This document shows, in pieces, positions 1 through 9,001 of a DNA stretch of 64,000 nt. The number at the start of each line of letters is the position of its first letter. Within the stretch, counting starts at the first letter, position 1. Below the pieces are notes generated by a model. That model worked only from the letters and a program-made list of their open reading frames with translations. It was not told where the DNA came from and did not search any database. The position numbers and the translations under genes were made by a program. Source of the DNA: Bradyrhizobium sp. CCBAU 51627 (lineage in GTDB: Bacteria > Pseudomonadota > Alphaproteobacteria > Rhizobiales > Xanthobacteraceae); assembly GCF_028128765.1 (NCBI RefSeq), contig NZ_LBJG01000017.1, positions 1,964-65,963 on the forward strand. The letters are read 5' to 3'.

Positions 1-500
1 GACGGCGACCGGCTGTACCGCACCGGCGATCTGGCGCGCTATCTGCCGGACGGCAATCTTGAGTTTTTGGGCCGCAACGACGACCAGGTGAAGATCCGCG
101 GCTTCCGGATCGAGCCCGGCGAGATCGCGGCGCGGCTTTGCGAGCATCCGTTCGTGCGCGAGGCGGTGGTGGTGGCGCACGAGGGCCCCGGCGGCGAGCA
201 GCGTCTTGTCGCCTATGTGGTGTGCGCGCCGGAAGCAGCTTCGAACGGCCTGGAGGGAAGCGAGCTTGCCGGCGCCTTGCGCGCGTACATAAGTGCGCAC
301 CTGCCGGACTACATGGTGCCATCGGCGTTCGTCCGGCTGGCGGCGCTGCCGCTGACGGTGAACGGCAAGCTGGACCGCAAGGCGCTGGCTGCGCCGGACG
401 ATGAGGCGTATGCGCATCGCGCCTATGAGCCGCCGCAAGGCGAGATCGAGACCACGCTGGCACAGATCTGGGCCGAGCTTCTGGGTGTTGAGCGGGTTGG
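1..500 (+). repeat. Module repeat copy 1 (A-domain C-terminus and linker)
   Basis: Nearly identical at nucleotide level to 3193-3692 (offset 3192 bases, exactly 1064 codons), with about ten mismatches. It covers the A8-A10 region of the adenylation domain and the linker into the carrier. Divergence rises sharply inside the carrier domain. Confidence 0.9.
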
Positions 501-3500
501 ACGGCACGACCACTTCTTTGCGCTCGGCGGGCACTCGCTATTGGCGGTGCAGCTGTTGAGCCGGGTCTCGCAGGCCATTGGCTTCACACTGCCGCTGACC
601 ACGCTGTTTGCCAAACCGGTGCTGGCCGATCTGGCCGCGAGTATCATGGATGAGTTGAGCCGCTCCGGGGCGCAAGACCTGCCAGCCATTGCGCCGGTGT
701 CGCGTGAAGCGCCGCTTGTGCTGTCGTTTGCGCAGCAGCGGCTGTGGTTTTTGGCGCAGCTGGATCAGAGCAGCACGAACTATCACATTCCACTCGGGTG
801 GCGGCTCAAGGGTGGGCTCGACCGCAGCGCCTGGCAGCTTAGCCTGGACCGTGTGTTGGCGCGCCATGAGGCGCTGCGCAGCGTGTTTGTCGCGCCGGAG
901 GGCAAGCCCTGGGTGGAGCTGCTGCCGGAGGATGCGGGGCTGCCGGTTGTGGAGCACGATCTGCGGGACAGGGCGGATGCGGACGAGGCGCTATTGGGTC
1001 TGTGGAGGGAAGAGGCGTGCACGCCGTTCGATCTGGCGCGTGGCCCGCTGATCCGCGGCCGGCTCATCCGGGTCTCGAATGAGGAGCACGTCTTGCTGCT
1101 GACGCAGCATCACATTGTCTCGGACGGCTGGTCGCTGGGGGTGTTGGCGCGTGAACTCAGTCAGCTGTACCGGGCGTTCGTGGCCGGAGAAGGCGATCCG
1201 CTGCCGCCGCTTGCAATCCAGTATCCGGACTATGCCGCCTGGCAACGGCAGTGGCTGTCGGGCGCGCGGCTGCAGAGCCAGGCGCAGTATTGGCGCAGCC
1301 ATCTGTCCGGCGCGCCGGCCCGTCTAGCGCTGCCGACGGACCGGCCGCGGCCGGCGCAGCAGTCGTTTGCGGGGGCCTCGGTCCCGATCGTCATCGATGC
1401 GGATCTGACGCGGGATCTGAAGCGGCTGAGCCTGCAGCATGGCACGACGTTGTTCATGACGGTGCTGGCGGGGTGGGCTGCGGTGCTGTCGCGTCTGTCG
1501 GGACAGGACGATCTTGTGATTGGCGTGCCGAGCGCCAATCGGGGGCACCGCGAGATCGAAGAGCTGATCGGCTTCTTCGTCAACACGCTGGCGCTCCGGC
1601 TGGACCTGTCGGGCGAGCCGAGCGTCCCGGAGCTGTTGGCGCGGACGCGGCGCACGGCCTTGGGAGCGCAGGAGCACCAGGACCTGCCGTTCGAGCAGGT
1701 GGTGGAGATCGTGCAGCCGCCCCGGGCTCTTGATCACACGCCGTTGTTCCAGGTGATGCTGGCCTGGGAGACCAACACCGGCGGGGCGTTCGATCTTGCC
1801 GGGCTGATGGTGGAGGCGGCCGGGGGTGGGTACGACCAGGTCAAGTTCGATCTGGAGCTGAGCCTTGGCGAGCAGGGTGAGGTGATTGCCGGGACGCTGG
1901 GTTATGCCACGGCGCTGTTCGATCGCGCGACCATCGAGCGGCAGCGGGATTATCTGCTGGCGCTGCTGCGGGCGATGGTTGCCGATGCGCAGCAAGCGGT
2001 CGGGCGGATTGAGCTGCTGCCAGCCGACGAGCGCGCGTATCTGCTGGAGGAACTGAACCGGACGGCGGCGGCCTATCCGTCGGACGTGTGCATCCACGAG
2101 CTGTTCGAGGCACAGGTTCGCCGTGCGCCGGAGGCGGTGGCGGTGGTCTATCAGGACCAGCGCGTCAGCTATGGCGAGCTCAATGCGCACGCCAACCAGC
2201 TGGCGCATCATCTGATCGGGCTCGGGACGAAGCCGGATCAGCCGGTGGCGATCTGCGTTGCGCGCAGCGTAGCGATGGTGGTCGGGCTTTTGGCGATCCT
2301 CAAGGCGGGGGGCGCCTATCTGCCGCTGGATCCGGCCTATCCGTCGGCGCGGCTGCACCAGGTGCTGGAGGATGCGGCGCCGCGAGTGCTGCTGGCCGAT
2401 GCAGCGGGGCGATCGGCGCTGGGCAACGATGCGCTACGCGATCTGACGGTGGTGGATCTGGCGGCGACGCCGGAATGGGCAAATCTGCCGGCGTCGGATC
2501 CGGACCCGCGTGCGCTCGGCCTGACCTCGCGCCATCTCGCCTATGTGATCTACACCTCGGGATCAACAGGCAGCCCCAAGGGGGTCATGGTCGAGCATCG
2601 CGGCTTGGTCAATCTCAGCTTGGCTCAGATCGGGCTTTTTGGCGTTTGTTGCAACAGCCGCGTGGTGCAGTTCGCCTCCTTCGGTTTTGATGCAAGCGCC
2701 TCGGAGCTTGTTATGGCGTTTGGTTCGGGAGCCGCATTGCATTTGCCTGCGGATGAGCTCCGTCAAGCGAGTAACAAGCTATCGGACTATCTGCGAAGCG
2801 AAGCCATCACGCACGCGACGCTGCCTCCAGCCTTGCTTCAGGGAAGCCAGAAGCTGGAAGGCTTGGGATCGCAAGTTCTCATTCTTGCTGGAGAGCTGCC
2901 GAAGGCAGAACTCATCCGGAGTCTGGCTCCAGCATCCATTATCAATGCTTATGGACCTACCGAAGCAACAGTTTGTGCGGCGACCTGGAGTTGCCCCGAT
3001 GGGTTTAATGGCGCTATCGTCCCGATTGGCCGCCCGATTGCGAACACGCGTGTGTATCTGCTGGATGATCATGGCGGGCTGGTGCCGTTCGGTGCGGTGG
3101 GGGAGCTCTGCATTGGCGGGGCGGGGGTGGCGCGCGGCTACCTGAACCGGCCCGAGCTGACCGCGGAGCGGTTCATCGCCAGTCCCTTTGTGGACGGCGA
3201 CCGGCTGTACCGCACCGGCGATCTGGCGCGCTATCTGCCGGACGGCAATCTTGAGTTTTTGGGCCGCAACGACGACCAGGTGAAGATCCGCGGCTTCCGG
3301 ATCGAGCCCGGCGAGATCGCGGCGCGGCTTTGCGAGCATCCGTTCGTGCGCGAGGCGGTGGTGGTGGCGCACGAGGGCCCCGGCGGCGAGCAGCGTCTTG
3401 TCGCCTATGTGGTGTGCGCGCCGGAAGCAGCTTCGAACGGCCTGGATGGAAGCGAGCTTGCCGGCGCCTTGCGCGCGCACATAAGTGCGCACCTGCCGGA

Positions 3501-4686
3501 CTACATGGTGCCATCGGCGTTCGTCCGGCTGGCGGCCCTGCCGCTGACGGTGAACGGCAAGCTCGACCGCAAGGCGCTGGCTGCGCCGGACGACGAGGCG
3601 TATGCGCGCGCCGCCTATGAGGCGCCGCAAGGCGAGATCGAGACCACGCTGGCACAGATCTGGGCCGAGCTTCTGGGTGTTGAGCGGGTCGGACGCCACG
3701 ACGACTTCTTCGAACTGGGCGGGCACTCACTGCTAGCGGTGCGGCTTCTCAGTCGAGCGCTCGATGCCGGGTTCAAGTTTACCGCCGCCGATATCTTCCA
3801 AGCTCCGGTTCTGAAGGAACTTGCATTGAAGGTTCATTTGGAGCCACAACCCAGTAGTCCGGGAGTGATTTGTGTTCGCGCAACCGGATCGCAGCCGCCG
3901 CTGTTCTTTGTTCCCACAGGCTTAGGAGATTGTTCGTATATCCTCAACTTGGTGGAGGAAATGGACGCGGACTGTCCAATCTATGGTCTACCGTGGCCTT
4001 CTTTCAGTGAAGTTTGTTCACCAACTCTTGAAGCGATAGCCTCGCAAGTCATTCCGGCGATCAGGGAGATACGGTCCCGGGGTCCATATCGATTTGCTGG
4101 ATACTCATCAGGCGGAATATTGGCTTACGCCATAGCCGAGCACTTACTGAGCCTCAATGAAACCGTCTCATTTATGGCGTTCATTGATGTTGCGCTACCC
4201 GCAAAGCCAGCCGGCATGACGCCCACCCAGGTGGTGTGCGAAGTGATCCTGGAAACTCTTGAACCCCTAGAGGACGAGCACTTTAAGCTATTAAAGCGCT
4301 TTGCACGGCACAGTTCAATTGCTCAACTACTTGAGAAGGCTCATCAAATAGGAGCTATACCTCCGGATCACAATGATGCTTTGATGTACGAGAGAATTGA
4401 GCAGTTTCAAAGGGCGCTGCAGCTATATCGGGCTCCGTCGCTGCCAATTGAGGTACATCAGTTTTACGCGACGGATTCTTCCGTAAGTTGTCGCGCACGA
4501 CTAGACAAGAGCTCAATAGCTGCAGAGATGAGCTCGCCGATGCGAGGCTGGGACAGGGTTTTGAGTGCAGCGGCCATTGATACCACACCGATTCCAGGCA
4601 ATCACGCGACGATGATGAACACTCCAGAAAACCGCAAAGTCCTGGCACGCTCGTTATCAAGAGCCTTAAATAGCTCACCGACGTGA
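1..4686 (+). CDS. Non-ribosomal peptide synthetase, C-terminal part (A'-T-C-A-T-TE), 5' end outside window
   Basis: The reading frame is open from base 1, so this is the 3' part of a larger gene; 1561 codons are visible. Domains in order: C-terminal subdomain of an adenylation (A) domain (residues 1-128, ending in NGKLDRKAL); carrier domain with LGGHSL (phosphopantetheine Ser 179); condensation domain (about 235-670) with intact HHIVSDG at 370-376; complete A domain (about 685-1190) with TSGSTGSPKG near 852, FDAS at 896 and the A10 lysine at 1187; second carrier (Ser 1243); thioesterase (about 1290-1561) with GYSSG (Ser 1369), Asp 1396 and His 1535 as a plausible triad. It would add the last residue to a peptide and release it. 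Reading the specificity pocket by alignment to GrsA gives D-A-S-T-I-A-A-V-C plus K, close to known Phe/Tyr codes, so an aromatic last residue is inferred. No epimerase is visible. The product is unknown. Confidence 0.95.
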   Translation, partial: DGDRLYRTGDLARYLPDGNLEFLGRNDDQVKIRGFRIEPGEIAARLCEHPFVREAVVVAHEGPGGEQRLVAYVVCAPEAASNGLEGSELAGALRAYISAHLPDYMVPSAFVRLAALPLTVNGKLDRKALAAPDDEAYAHRAYEPPQGEIETTLAQIWAELLGVERVGRHDHFFALGGHSLLAVQLLSRVSQAIGFTLPLTTLFAKPVLADLAASIMDELSRSGAQDLPAIAPVSREAPLVLSFAQQRLWFLAQLDQSSTNYHIPLGWRLKGGLDRSAWQLSLDRVLARHEALRSVFVAPEGKPWVELLPEDAGLPVVEHDLRDRADADEALLGLWREEACTPFDLARGPLIRGRLIRVSNEEHVLLLTQHHIVSDGWSLGVLARELSQLYRAFVAGEGDPLPPLAIQYPDYAAWQRQWLSGARLQSQAQYWRSHLSGAPARLALPTDRPRPAQQSFAGASVPIVIDADLTRDLKRLSLQHGTTLFMTVLAGWAAVLSRLSGQDDLVIGVPSANRGHREIEELIGFFVNTLALRLDLSGEPSVPELLARTRRTALGAQEHQDLPFEQVVEIVQPPRALDHTPLFQVMLAWETNTGGAFDLAGLMVEAAGGGYDQVKFDLELSLGEQGEVIAGTLGYATALFDRATIERQRDYLLALLRAMVADAQQAVGRIELLPADERAYLLEELNRTAAAYPSDVCIHELFEAQVRRAPEAVAVVYQDQRVSYGELNAHANQLAHHLIGLGTKPDQPVAICVARSVAMVVGLLAILKAGGAYLPLDPAYPSARLHQVLEDAAPRVLLADAAGRSALGNDALRDLTVVDLAATPEWANLPASDPDPRALGLTSRHLAYVIYTSGSTGSPKGVMVEHRGLVNLSLAQIGLFGVCCNSRVVQFASFGFDASASELVMAFGSGAALHLPADELRQASNKLSDYLRSEAITHATLPPALLQGSQKLEGLGSQVLILAGELPKAELIRSLAPASIINAYGPTEATVCAATWSCPDGFNGAIVPIGRPIANTRVYLLDDHGGLVPFGAVGELCIGGAGVARGYLNRPELTAERFIASPFVDGDRLYRTGDLARYLPDGNLEFLGRNDDQVKIRGFRIEPGEIAARLCEHPFVREAVVVAHEGPGGEQRLVAYVVCAPEAASNGLDGSELAGALRAHISAHLPDYMVPSAFVRLAALPLTVNGKLDRKALAAPDDEAYARAAYEAPQGEIETTLAQIWAELLGVERVGRHDDFFELGGHSLLAVRLLSRALDAGFKFTAADIFQAPVLKELALKVHLEPQPSSPGVICVRATGSQPPLFFVPTGLGDCSYILNLVEEMDADCPIYGLPWPSFSEVCSPTLEAIASQVIPAIREIRSRGPYRFAGYSSGGILAYAIAEHLLSLNETVSFMAFIDVALPAKPAGMTPTQVVCEVILETLEPLEDEHFKLLKRFARHSSIAQLLEKAHQIGAIPPDHNDALMYERIEQFQRALQLYRAPSLPIEVHQFYATDSSVSCRARLDKSSIAAEMSSPMRGWDRVLSAAAIDTTPIPGNHATMMNTPENRKVLARSLSRALNSSPT
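3193..3692 (+). repeat. Module repeat copy 2 (A-domain C-terminus and linker)
   Basis: Second copy of the segment at 1-500. Such high identity between adjacent modules suggests recent module duplication or gene conversion. The stretch just upstream (about 2630-3010) and the thioesterase downstream have visibly lower third-position GC. Confidence 0.9.
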
Positions 4687-4719
4687 TCTGAGGCCGCCGG
4701 CGAACTGGACCATTTTTGG

Positions 4720-5019
4720 TTAGAGTTTTTCGCGATTTCCCCGGCCGGGAGGAGCGAAGAACGATGAAGGCTCGAAGTTTTCGGGCGCCCAGAAGGCGTT
4801 CATTTTGAAGCTCCACTGAAAGTCCTTGAAGCGGCGTGCGGGTTGATCGGTTTTCTCGGCCGTAGCCCGGGCCGCCGTCAGTTCGTCCGCGATCATGGTG
4901 AGCAGCCGCGTGTTGGGGGCGAACCCGAGCAGATAATCCACGTGGTTGTCCTCGCACCACGCCATCAGCGGCTCGCGCGCAAAGGTATATCGCTTCGCGC
5001 TTATGTCGGCGTTAGCCAT
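4720..5019 (-). mobile_element. IS1380-family transposase fragment
   Basis: A minus-strand translation contains the stretches AREPLMAWCEDNHVDYLLG and ARRFKDFQWSF, which resemble the catalytic-core region of IS1380-family DDE transposases (typically GDSGFAR..LM.WCE...VDY..GL, then ARRF.DF). Only about 90 residues remain, both ends are lost, and the first dozen residues of the open frame do not fit the family. It is a dead remnant separating the NRPS gene from the decayed region downstream. Confidence 0.7.
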
Positions 5020-5101
5020 GTCAAATGCTTTGAGGGATGACGTATATTTCCATGAAAGCTCATTGATCGTGGTGCGAAACTCCTTCGAATCGGTTCGGCC
5101 T

Positions 5102-5530
5102 TTATAATTTCCTCTTTGTGGTTGAAGATCTCCGCAGTCTCATCAATGATTCTTTCCTGATATTTTTTAGGACGCGCTCAGCGACCGACTGGGCCGCTTC
5201 CCCATAAACGATGCGCGTCGAGGTATCCTGGAGCATCGCTTCGCTGACACCAAACTGGTCATTGACTTGCTTCAAAATCTCGTCCTTTTCCCAATCTGCC
5301 GGCACGACCATCTGCTCGATGATCGGATCAATTGCCTGGTGAATTGCGGCATAAGACAGCTTTTCGACTGAAAACACGTCCCCACTAGGTATCTCGTCAG
5401 GAATGTTGTCGAAATCGTCGCGCTGCTCGTTCACGCGTTGATCCAGATAGTCGCTTTCGATTAGCACAATGTGGTGAAATCCGCCGACGGGATTGTTCTG
5501 CTCCGTTCGGGTCCGCAGATAAGATGAGGT
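5102..5530 (-). pseudogene. C-terminal fragment of an unidentified protein
   Basis: The last about 142 codons of a long minus-strand frame look protein-like: acidic, with a predicted helical tail (TEQNNPVGGFHHIVLIESDY, then DWEKDEILKQVNDQFGV). The rest of that frame (5531-6262) is antisense to the DUF932 remnant and has no protein character, so the 386-codon frame is a chance fusion. I do not recognise the family with confidence. It may be the C-terminus of a larger ATPase-type protein carried on mobile DNA. No start codon of its own is evident at the break. Confidence 0.4.
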
Positions 5531-5571
5531 GATATCCTTCACCGGGGAGGATTTCGCCCGTCTGCCGAGTA

Positions 5572-6097
5572 GCGTCGGAATGGTTCTCGCGGCCAGCGGA
5601 CGAGCGCTATCTGTCCCTGTCGGACCTCCATGCCGCAGTGCGTGGACGGACCGAGCGAAGTCGGACCCGAACCGTCGAGAGCGCTGCAATCCGGATTGAG
5701 GCCAGCCGCGACGATGCCGAGCGCCTGGCGCTGGTGCTGCCCGGCTCTGACACGCCGATTGCACCGACCCACGAGTTTCGGCCAACTCGCCAGCCTGGTC
5801 GGAGCGCCAGCGGCCTACCTCCGGCAGCTTCCGGCACCGCTGGCCGGCATCAATCTGCAGTACGGCCTGACCTCCCATTCCGCCGAGCAGGTGAAGACGC
5901 TTGAGATAGAGGATGGTCGCGTCGAGCTTCGCGCCGTTGCGGGCCCCGAATACGGGCGCGTATTTGACCACGAACTTGTGGCCGCCGTTCAGGGCATCGC
6001 CGGCAATGGCACGGGCGACACGCGCTGGAAGTTGGCGTGCTCGACTGGCCGGCTGTGTCGCGAACGGTATGAGCGTGACGCCGTCGCTGAAAACTGA
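5572..6097 (+). pseudogene. DUF932 family protein remnant, frameshifted and truncated
   Basis: In one plus frame the translation SEWFSRPADERYLSLSDL..V..RT matches the start of DUF932 proteins common on rhizobial plasmids and integrative elements. Near 5770 it shifts frame and continues as FGQLASLVGAPAAYLRQLPA...GINLQYGL, then EIEDGRVELRAVAGPEYGR and a match to NGTGDTRWK, all diagnostic of the family. It then breaks up around 6040 just after TRWK. At least one frameshift plus loss of the C-terminal half make it non-functional. Function of the family is unknown; its presence marks mobile-element DNA. Confidence 0.7.
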
Positions 6098-6100
6098 ACT

Positions 6101-6720
6101 CACGCGGAGATTGTGTCGGCTGTGGCCTTCAGCCGCTTGGCGGCTGCGTGGTCGAATTGGAGCGCTGATTGCTGCCGCCTTCTGTGATCCTATGATTCCT
6201 GAGTTGCGCGTTGTTGTCCAACCGTTGGCTCCTGCACCATGGGGCCGGGACCATCGTCGCACAGATTAAAATTCTCGCGGATTTTCTTGCCGGAGATATC
6301 GATCATCTGCTCAATCTTGCCGAGATGCAGCCTGCAGTGAGCGCAATCGGTAATGAAGCTCTCGGCATGTAGGTCACTCGTGCCCGTCGCGACGGTGCGT
6401 CCGAAAAGGACCTGGAGGCTATATCTTTACTCATCGGACATTTAGATCCGACACAGCTATCCGACGAATGTCTGCTGGCGGTCGCGCTTGATGAGTGCTT
6501 GCCGATCTACATGCGTCTGGAAGCTTTCGCCCTTCGTTCCACACCAGTGGACCCGCGAGCCATGCGGCAACAATTTGAAGTGACTGCAAACCGAAGATGC
6601 TACCAGCAGGCGCGGCAGACCTCCCCTCGTCGGCCACAAAGAAGTACGTTCTATCCTTGAAAGGCCCGCCATATGGTCTATTGTCCTTAGTCCTAGGACA
6701 AAGGACGAAGGCGAATTTGT
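6101..6720. other. Gap with no intact gene
   Basis: Short open stretches exist on both strands (for example plus 6390-6660 and minus 6240-6380, the latter with a CAHCRLHLGKIEQM-like segment), but none has a start, ribosome site and recognisable domain together. I take this as decayed mobile-element DNA. Confidence 0.5.
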
Positions 6721-7287
6721 ATGAAAAGTCAAGACCTTGTTGTATTGCTGAAGCTCGTGAGCCTTGAGCAGGCCAAACATGAGGGCGATGCGCATCCTGG
6801 GGAGGCTGCGTATCACGATGACCCTTACTCAGTACGCAGCCTGGAATCAGCCCTTGGTATCAGCAAGACAGAGATCAATACCTCGATCAACCGGAGCCTT
6901 TCGTCGGGACTTGCGGTCAAAGATCGGGAATCCGGCCACGCAAAGCCTAACCGCCGCAATCTCCATAATTTTGTGGTGCACGGATTGAAGTTCGTTTTTC
7001 CGGCTAAACCGGGTGCGATGACCCGGGGCATCCCCACCGCCTTTGCCGCCGCGCCCCTTAAAAATCTTCTTATCAGCGCAGGAGAGTACATTTATGTCTG
7101 GCCGTACGCAAAAGGCAAAGACATGGGGCAGGCGGTAGAACCGCTGTACAAAAGCGTACCCCAAGCCATTCAAAAAGACGATCGTCTGTATGAATATCTG
7201 GCCCTTATCGATGGTGTCAGGCTTGGAAATCAAAGGGAGGCTGGGTTCGCGGCCGAGCGTCTATCGGAAAGGCTTCTCAGAAAATGA
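6721..7287 (+). CDS. Winged-helix/MarR-like regulator paired with a nucleotidyltransferase
   Basis: A 188-residue protein. Residues about 37-65 (VRSLESALGISKTEINTSIN) look like a helix-turn-helix, and the following basic stretch could be the wing. The C-terminal half is not recognisable beyond a general resemblance to regulators that precede AbiEii-type nucleotidyltransferase genes. The stop codon overlaps the ATG of the next gene by four bases, so the two are translationally coupled. By context it may be the antitoxin or repressor partner of a type IV toxin-antitoxin-like pair; that role is inferred. It appears intact although its partner is frameshifted. Confidence 0.65.
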   Translation: MKSQDLVVLLKLVSLEQAKHEGDAHPGEAAYHDDPYSVRSLESALGISKTEINTSINRSLSSGLAVKDRESGHAKPNRRNLHNFVVHGLKFVFPAKPGAMTRGIPTAFAAAPLKNLLISAGEYIYVWPYAKGKDMGQAVEPLYKSVPQAIQKDDRLYEYLALIDGVRLGNQREAGFAAERLSERLLRK

Positions 7288-7990
7288 CCACCGTTAAAGG
7301 CCAATTGCTTCAAATGTTGCAAACGGTCGCGCAATCTTTGGGAGATGAACTGCGCGAGCGGCTAGTATTTGTTGGCGGTTGCACAACAGCCCTTTTCATT
7401 ACGGACGAGATCGTGCTCGAAGGCGTTCGAGCAACCGACGACGTAGATCTCATCGTTGATCTCGTTGGACATGCGCAATGGGCTCAACTGCAAGACCAGT
7501 TGCGTCAGAAGGGGTTCGTGGAGTCTCCGGAAGACGAGGTCATTTGCCGCATGCGGCTCGGCGAACTCAAAGTCGATTTCATGCCGGATGATGAAAGCAT
7601 TCTCGGCTTTAGCAATCGCTGGTACGCCAAAGGCATCGAGACGGCGGTCACGTGTCCCCTGAACGAGGCACTGAACATCAAGCGCCTCACGCCGGAACTA
7701 TTCGTGGCGACAAAGTGGAAGCATATCTCGGCCGCGGCAACGATGATCTCATAGGCAGCCGTGACATCGAGGATATCCTTCTCGTCGTTGACGGGCGAGA
7801 GGAACTCGTGGCTGAAATCCAAAACGCAGACGATGATGTTCGCTGCTACATTGCAGAGAAGTTCAAAGCGCTCTTAGGCCATGAGGATTTTGACCACTTC
7901 CTCGACGGGAATATCAAGGGACCTGAAGGCCGGGTCGATATTGTACGAGAGCGCTTTGTCGCCATAAGCCAGAGCGATGCTGGCGAGTGA
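7284..7990 (+). pseudogene. AbiEii-like nucleotidyltransferase, single-base frameshift
   Basis: The first frame runs 7284-7754 and contains VFVGGCTTAL and the metal-binding motif TDDVDLIVD, typical of MNT/AbiEii nucleotidyltransferases. Near 7712 the homology jumps to the next frame, which continues as VEAYLGRGNDDLIGSRDIED and ends at 7990. Adding one A to the ACAAAG run restores an uninterrupted product of about 235 residues, so a one-base deletion (or sequencing error) split the gene. The nucleotidyltransferase core is upstream of the break. The gene overlaps the upstream regulator by four bases. If the frameshift is real, the C-terminal part containing SRDIED is lost. Confidence 0.75.
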
Positions 7991-7996
7991 GAGGGA

Positions 7997-8454
7997 ATGG
8001 AGATCAACTGGCGCAGTGAGCAAGGAAAGAGGACGCGCGATAACCGGGATTGCGGGGGAGTCGGAGTGCGCGCCGATGCCGTGTTATTTCTCCTTCTCGA
8101 CGGTTCAACCTCTGGCCCAACAAGCGGGCCCGGCAGATTATCCGCGATGTCGTAGATTGGTACGTCGCCACAGACGAAGCCGCAACGATAGAAAGCCTCA
8201 GCGCGCAGTTGCGCCGCACTCATCGCAGTTTATCTCCGCGGTTTCCGCGCGACAGCGCGAGCTACGTGCTCACCCACTTAGCGAACACAGGGACGGCGCT
8301 CGTTATGCACGCTGGCGATTGTATGTTAGGAAGCCGCGAGCAAACCGGCGCGGTACATTGGTTCACCAAGCAGCATACGCTGGCCAATCCGATAGGTGAA
8401 GTCCCGTTTGACGAGATTGCCAGGAGTCCTGCCAGTCCGGCATCGCGTGAATGA
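7997..8454 (+). pseudogene. PP2C-like protein phosphatase remnant, frameshifted
   Basis: An ATG six bases after the nucleotidyltransferase stop opens a frame with RDNRDCGGVGVRADAVLFLL and DGSTSG. This resembles the N-terminal metal-binding part of PP2C phosphatases (N.D....... L...DG..SG). Around 8120-8140 the similarity moves to another frame with SASYVLTHLANTGTALVMHA and GDCMLG, then TKQHTLANPIG, matching the later GD and HxLA motifs of the fold. The gene is therefore broken by at least one frameshift and ends early. It is the third member of a tightly packed regulator-nucleotidyltransferase-phosphatase cassette. Assignment rests on motif order, not a search. Confidence 0.5.
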
Positions 8455-8690
8455 TACTGGCTGACGATGTCTCCCAAGCGGTCGGCTCCGCCGAGGTCGG
8501 TCTTGCCCGCGATCAGCAGGGACGGCGCGAAGCGCTCCAGCCCGATCGCTCGCAGTGCCTCGCGGGGGCGGGCGCCAGACGGAAAGTCCATCATGCCGCT
8601 CAAAAGTCGGACAAGGGCACCCTCGATGCGCTCGAGTATCTTGCTGTTCCCCACCGTACGTCGCGAGAAAGTTTTGTAGTCGACGTCCAG
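8440..8690 (-). pseudogene. Fragment reminiscent of JetD/DUF2220-type protein
   Basis: Minus-strand stretch with FSRRTVGNSKILERIEGALV and EALRAIGLERFAPSLLIAG. From memory this pattern (SK.LER....LL ... E.L.A.GLERF..PLL..G) resembles the middle of JetD-like proteins of the Wadjet system. Both ends are missing. Low certainty. Confidence 0.25.
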
Positions 8691-8732
8691 ATGCTTGTTG
8701 GCGCGGAGAGCGAGCCGCTGCGGGAGGTGAAC

Positions 8733-9001
8733 CATGGATGGAACATCTCATCTCGGATATCGAATCCAATGAGCTGCGCCAATATGAACGGCCGGCGCGG
8801 GATGCGGCGGAGAAGGCGTCCACCCTGCTGCGCGGCGAGTTCATCAATGCGCTCACGGCCCGGATCGGAAAGATGCGGTCCTGGAGGTGTCGGCTAACGG
8901 CGGTCAACTTAAGTCCGGACGTCAGGCGGAGCGTTGCCGGTGCGAATGCAATCCGGTCGTCAGCTTTTCGAAAGCTTCTCCGAATACGCACAGCCCACTG
9001 A
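8733..9001 (+). pseudogene. Fragment reminiscent of the C-terminus of a JetC/SMC-like ATPase
   Basis: Plus-strand stretch with LRQYERPARDAAEKASTLLR and GEFINALTARIGKM, a coiled-coil-like segment followed by degraded sequence. It resembles the C-terminal coiled coil of SbcC/JetC-type ATPases as I remember them. There is no start or ATPase motif. The tts box lies inside its 3' part. Low certainty. Confidence 0.25.
8957..8990 (+). promoter_or_regulatory. tts box (TtsI-binding promoter element)
   Basis: Contains GTCAGCTTTTCGAAAGCT at 8959-8976, an exact match to the conserved core of rhizobial tts boxes, followed by CTCCGAATA in the expected position of the 3' part. It points rightward. TtsI, the response regulator of the symbiotic T3SS, binds such sites after flavonoid/NodD induction. 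No intact gene follows closely; the first good gene is the polygalacturonase about 640 bases downstream. Confidence 0.85.

Noticed and set aside
5531..6262. N-terminal two-thirds of a 386-codon minus-strand open frame
   Set aside because: It is antisense to the recognisable DUF932 remnant and has a random, Arg/Ala-rich composition; only the last about 142 codons look real.
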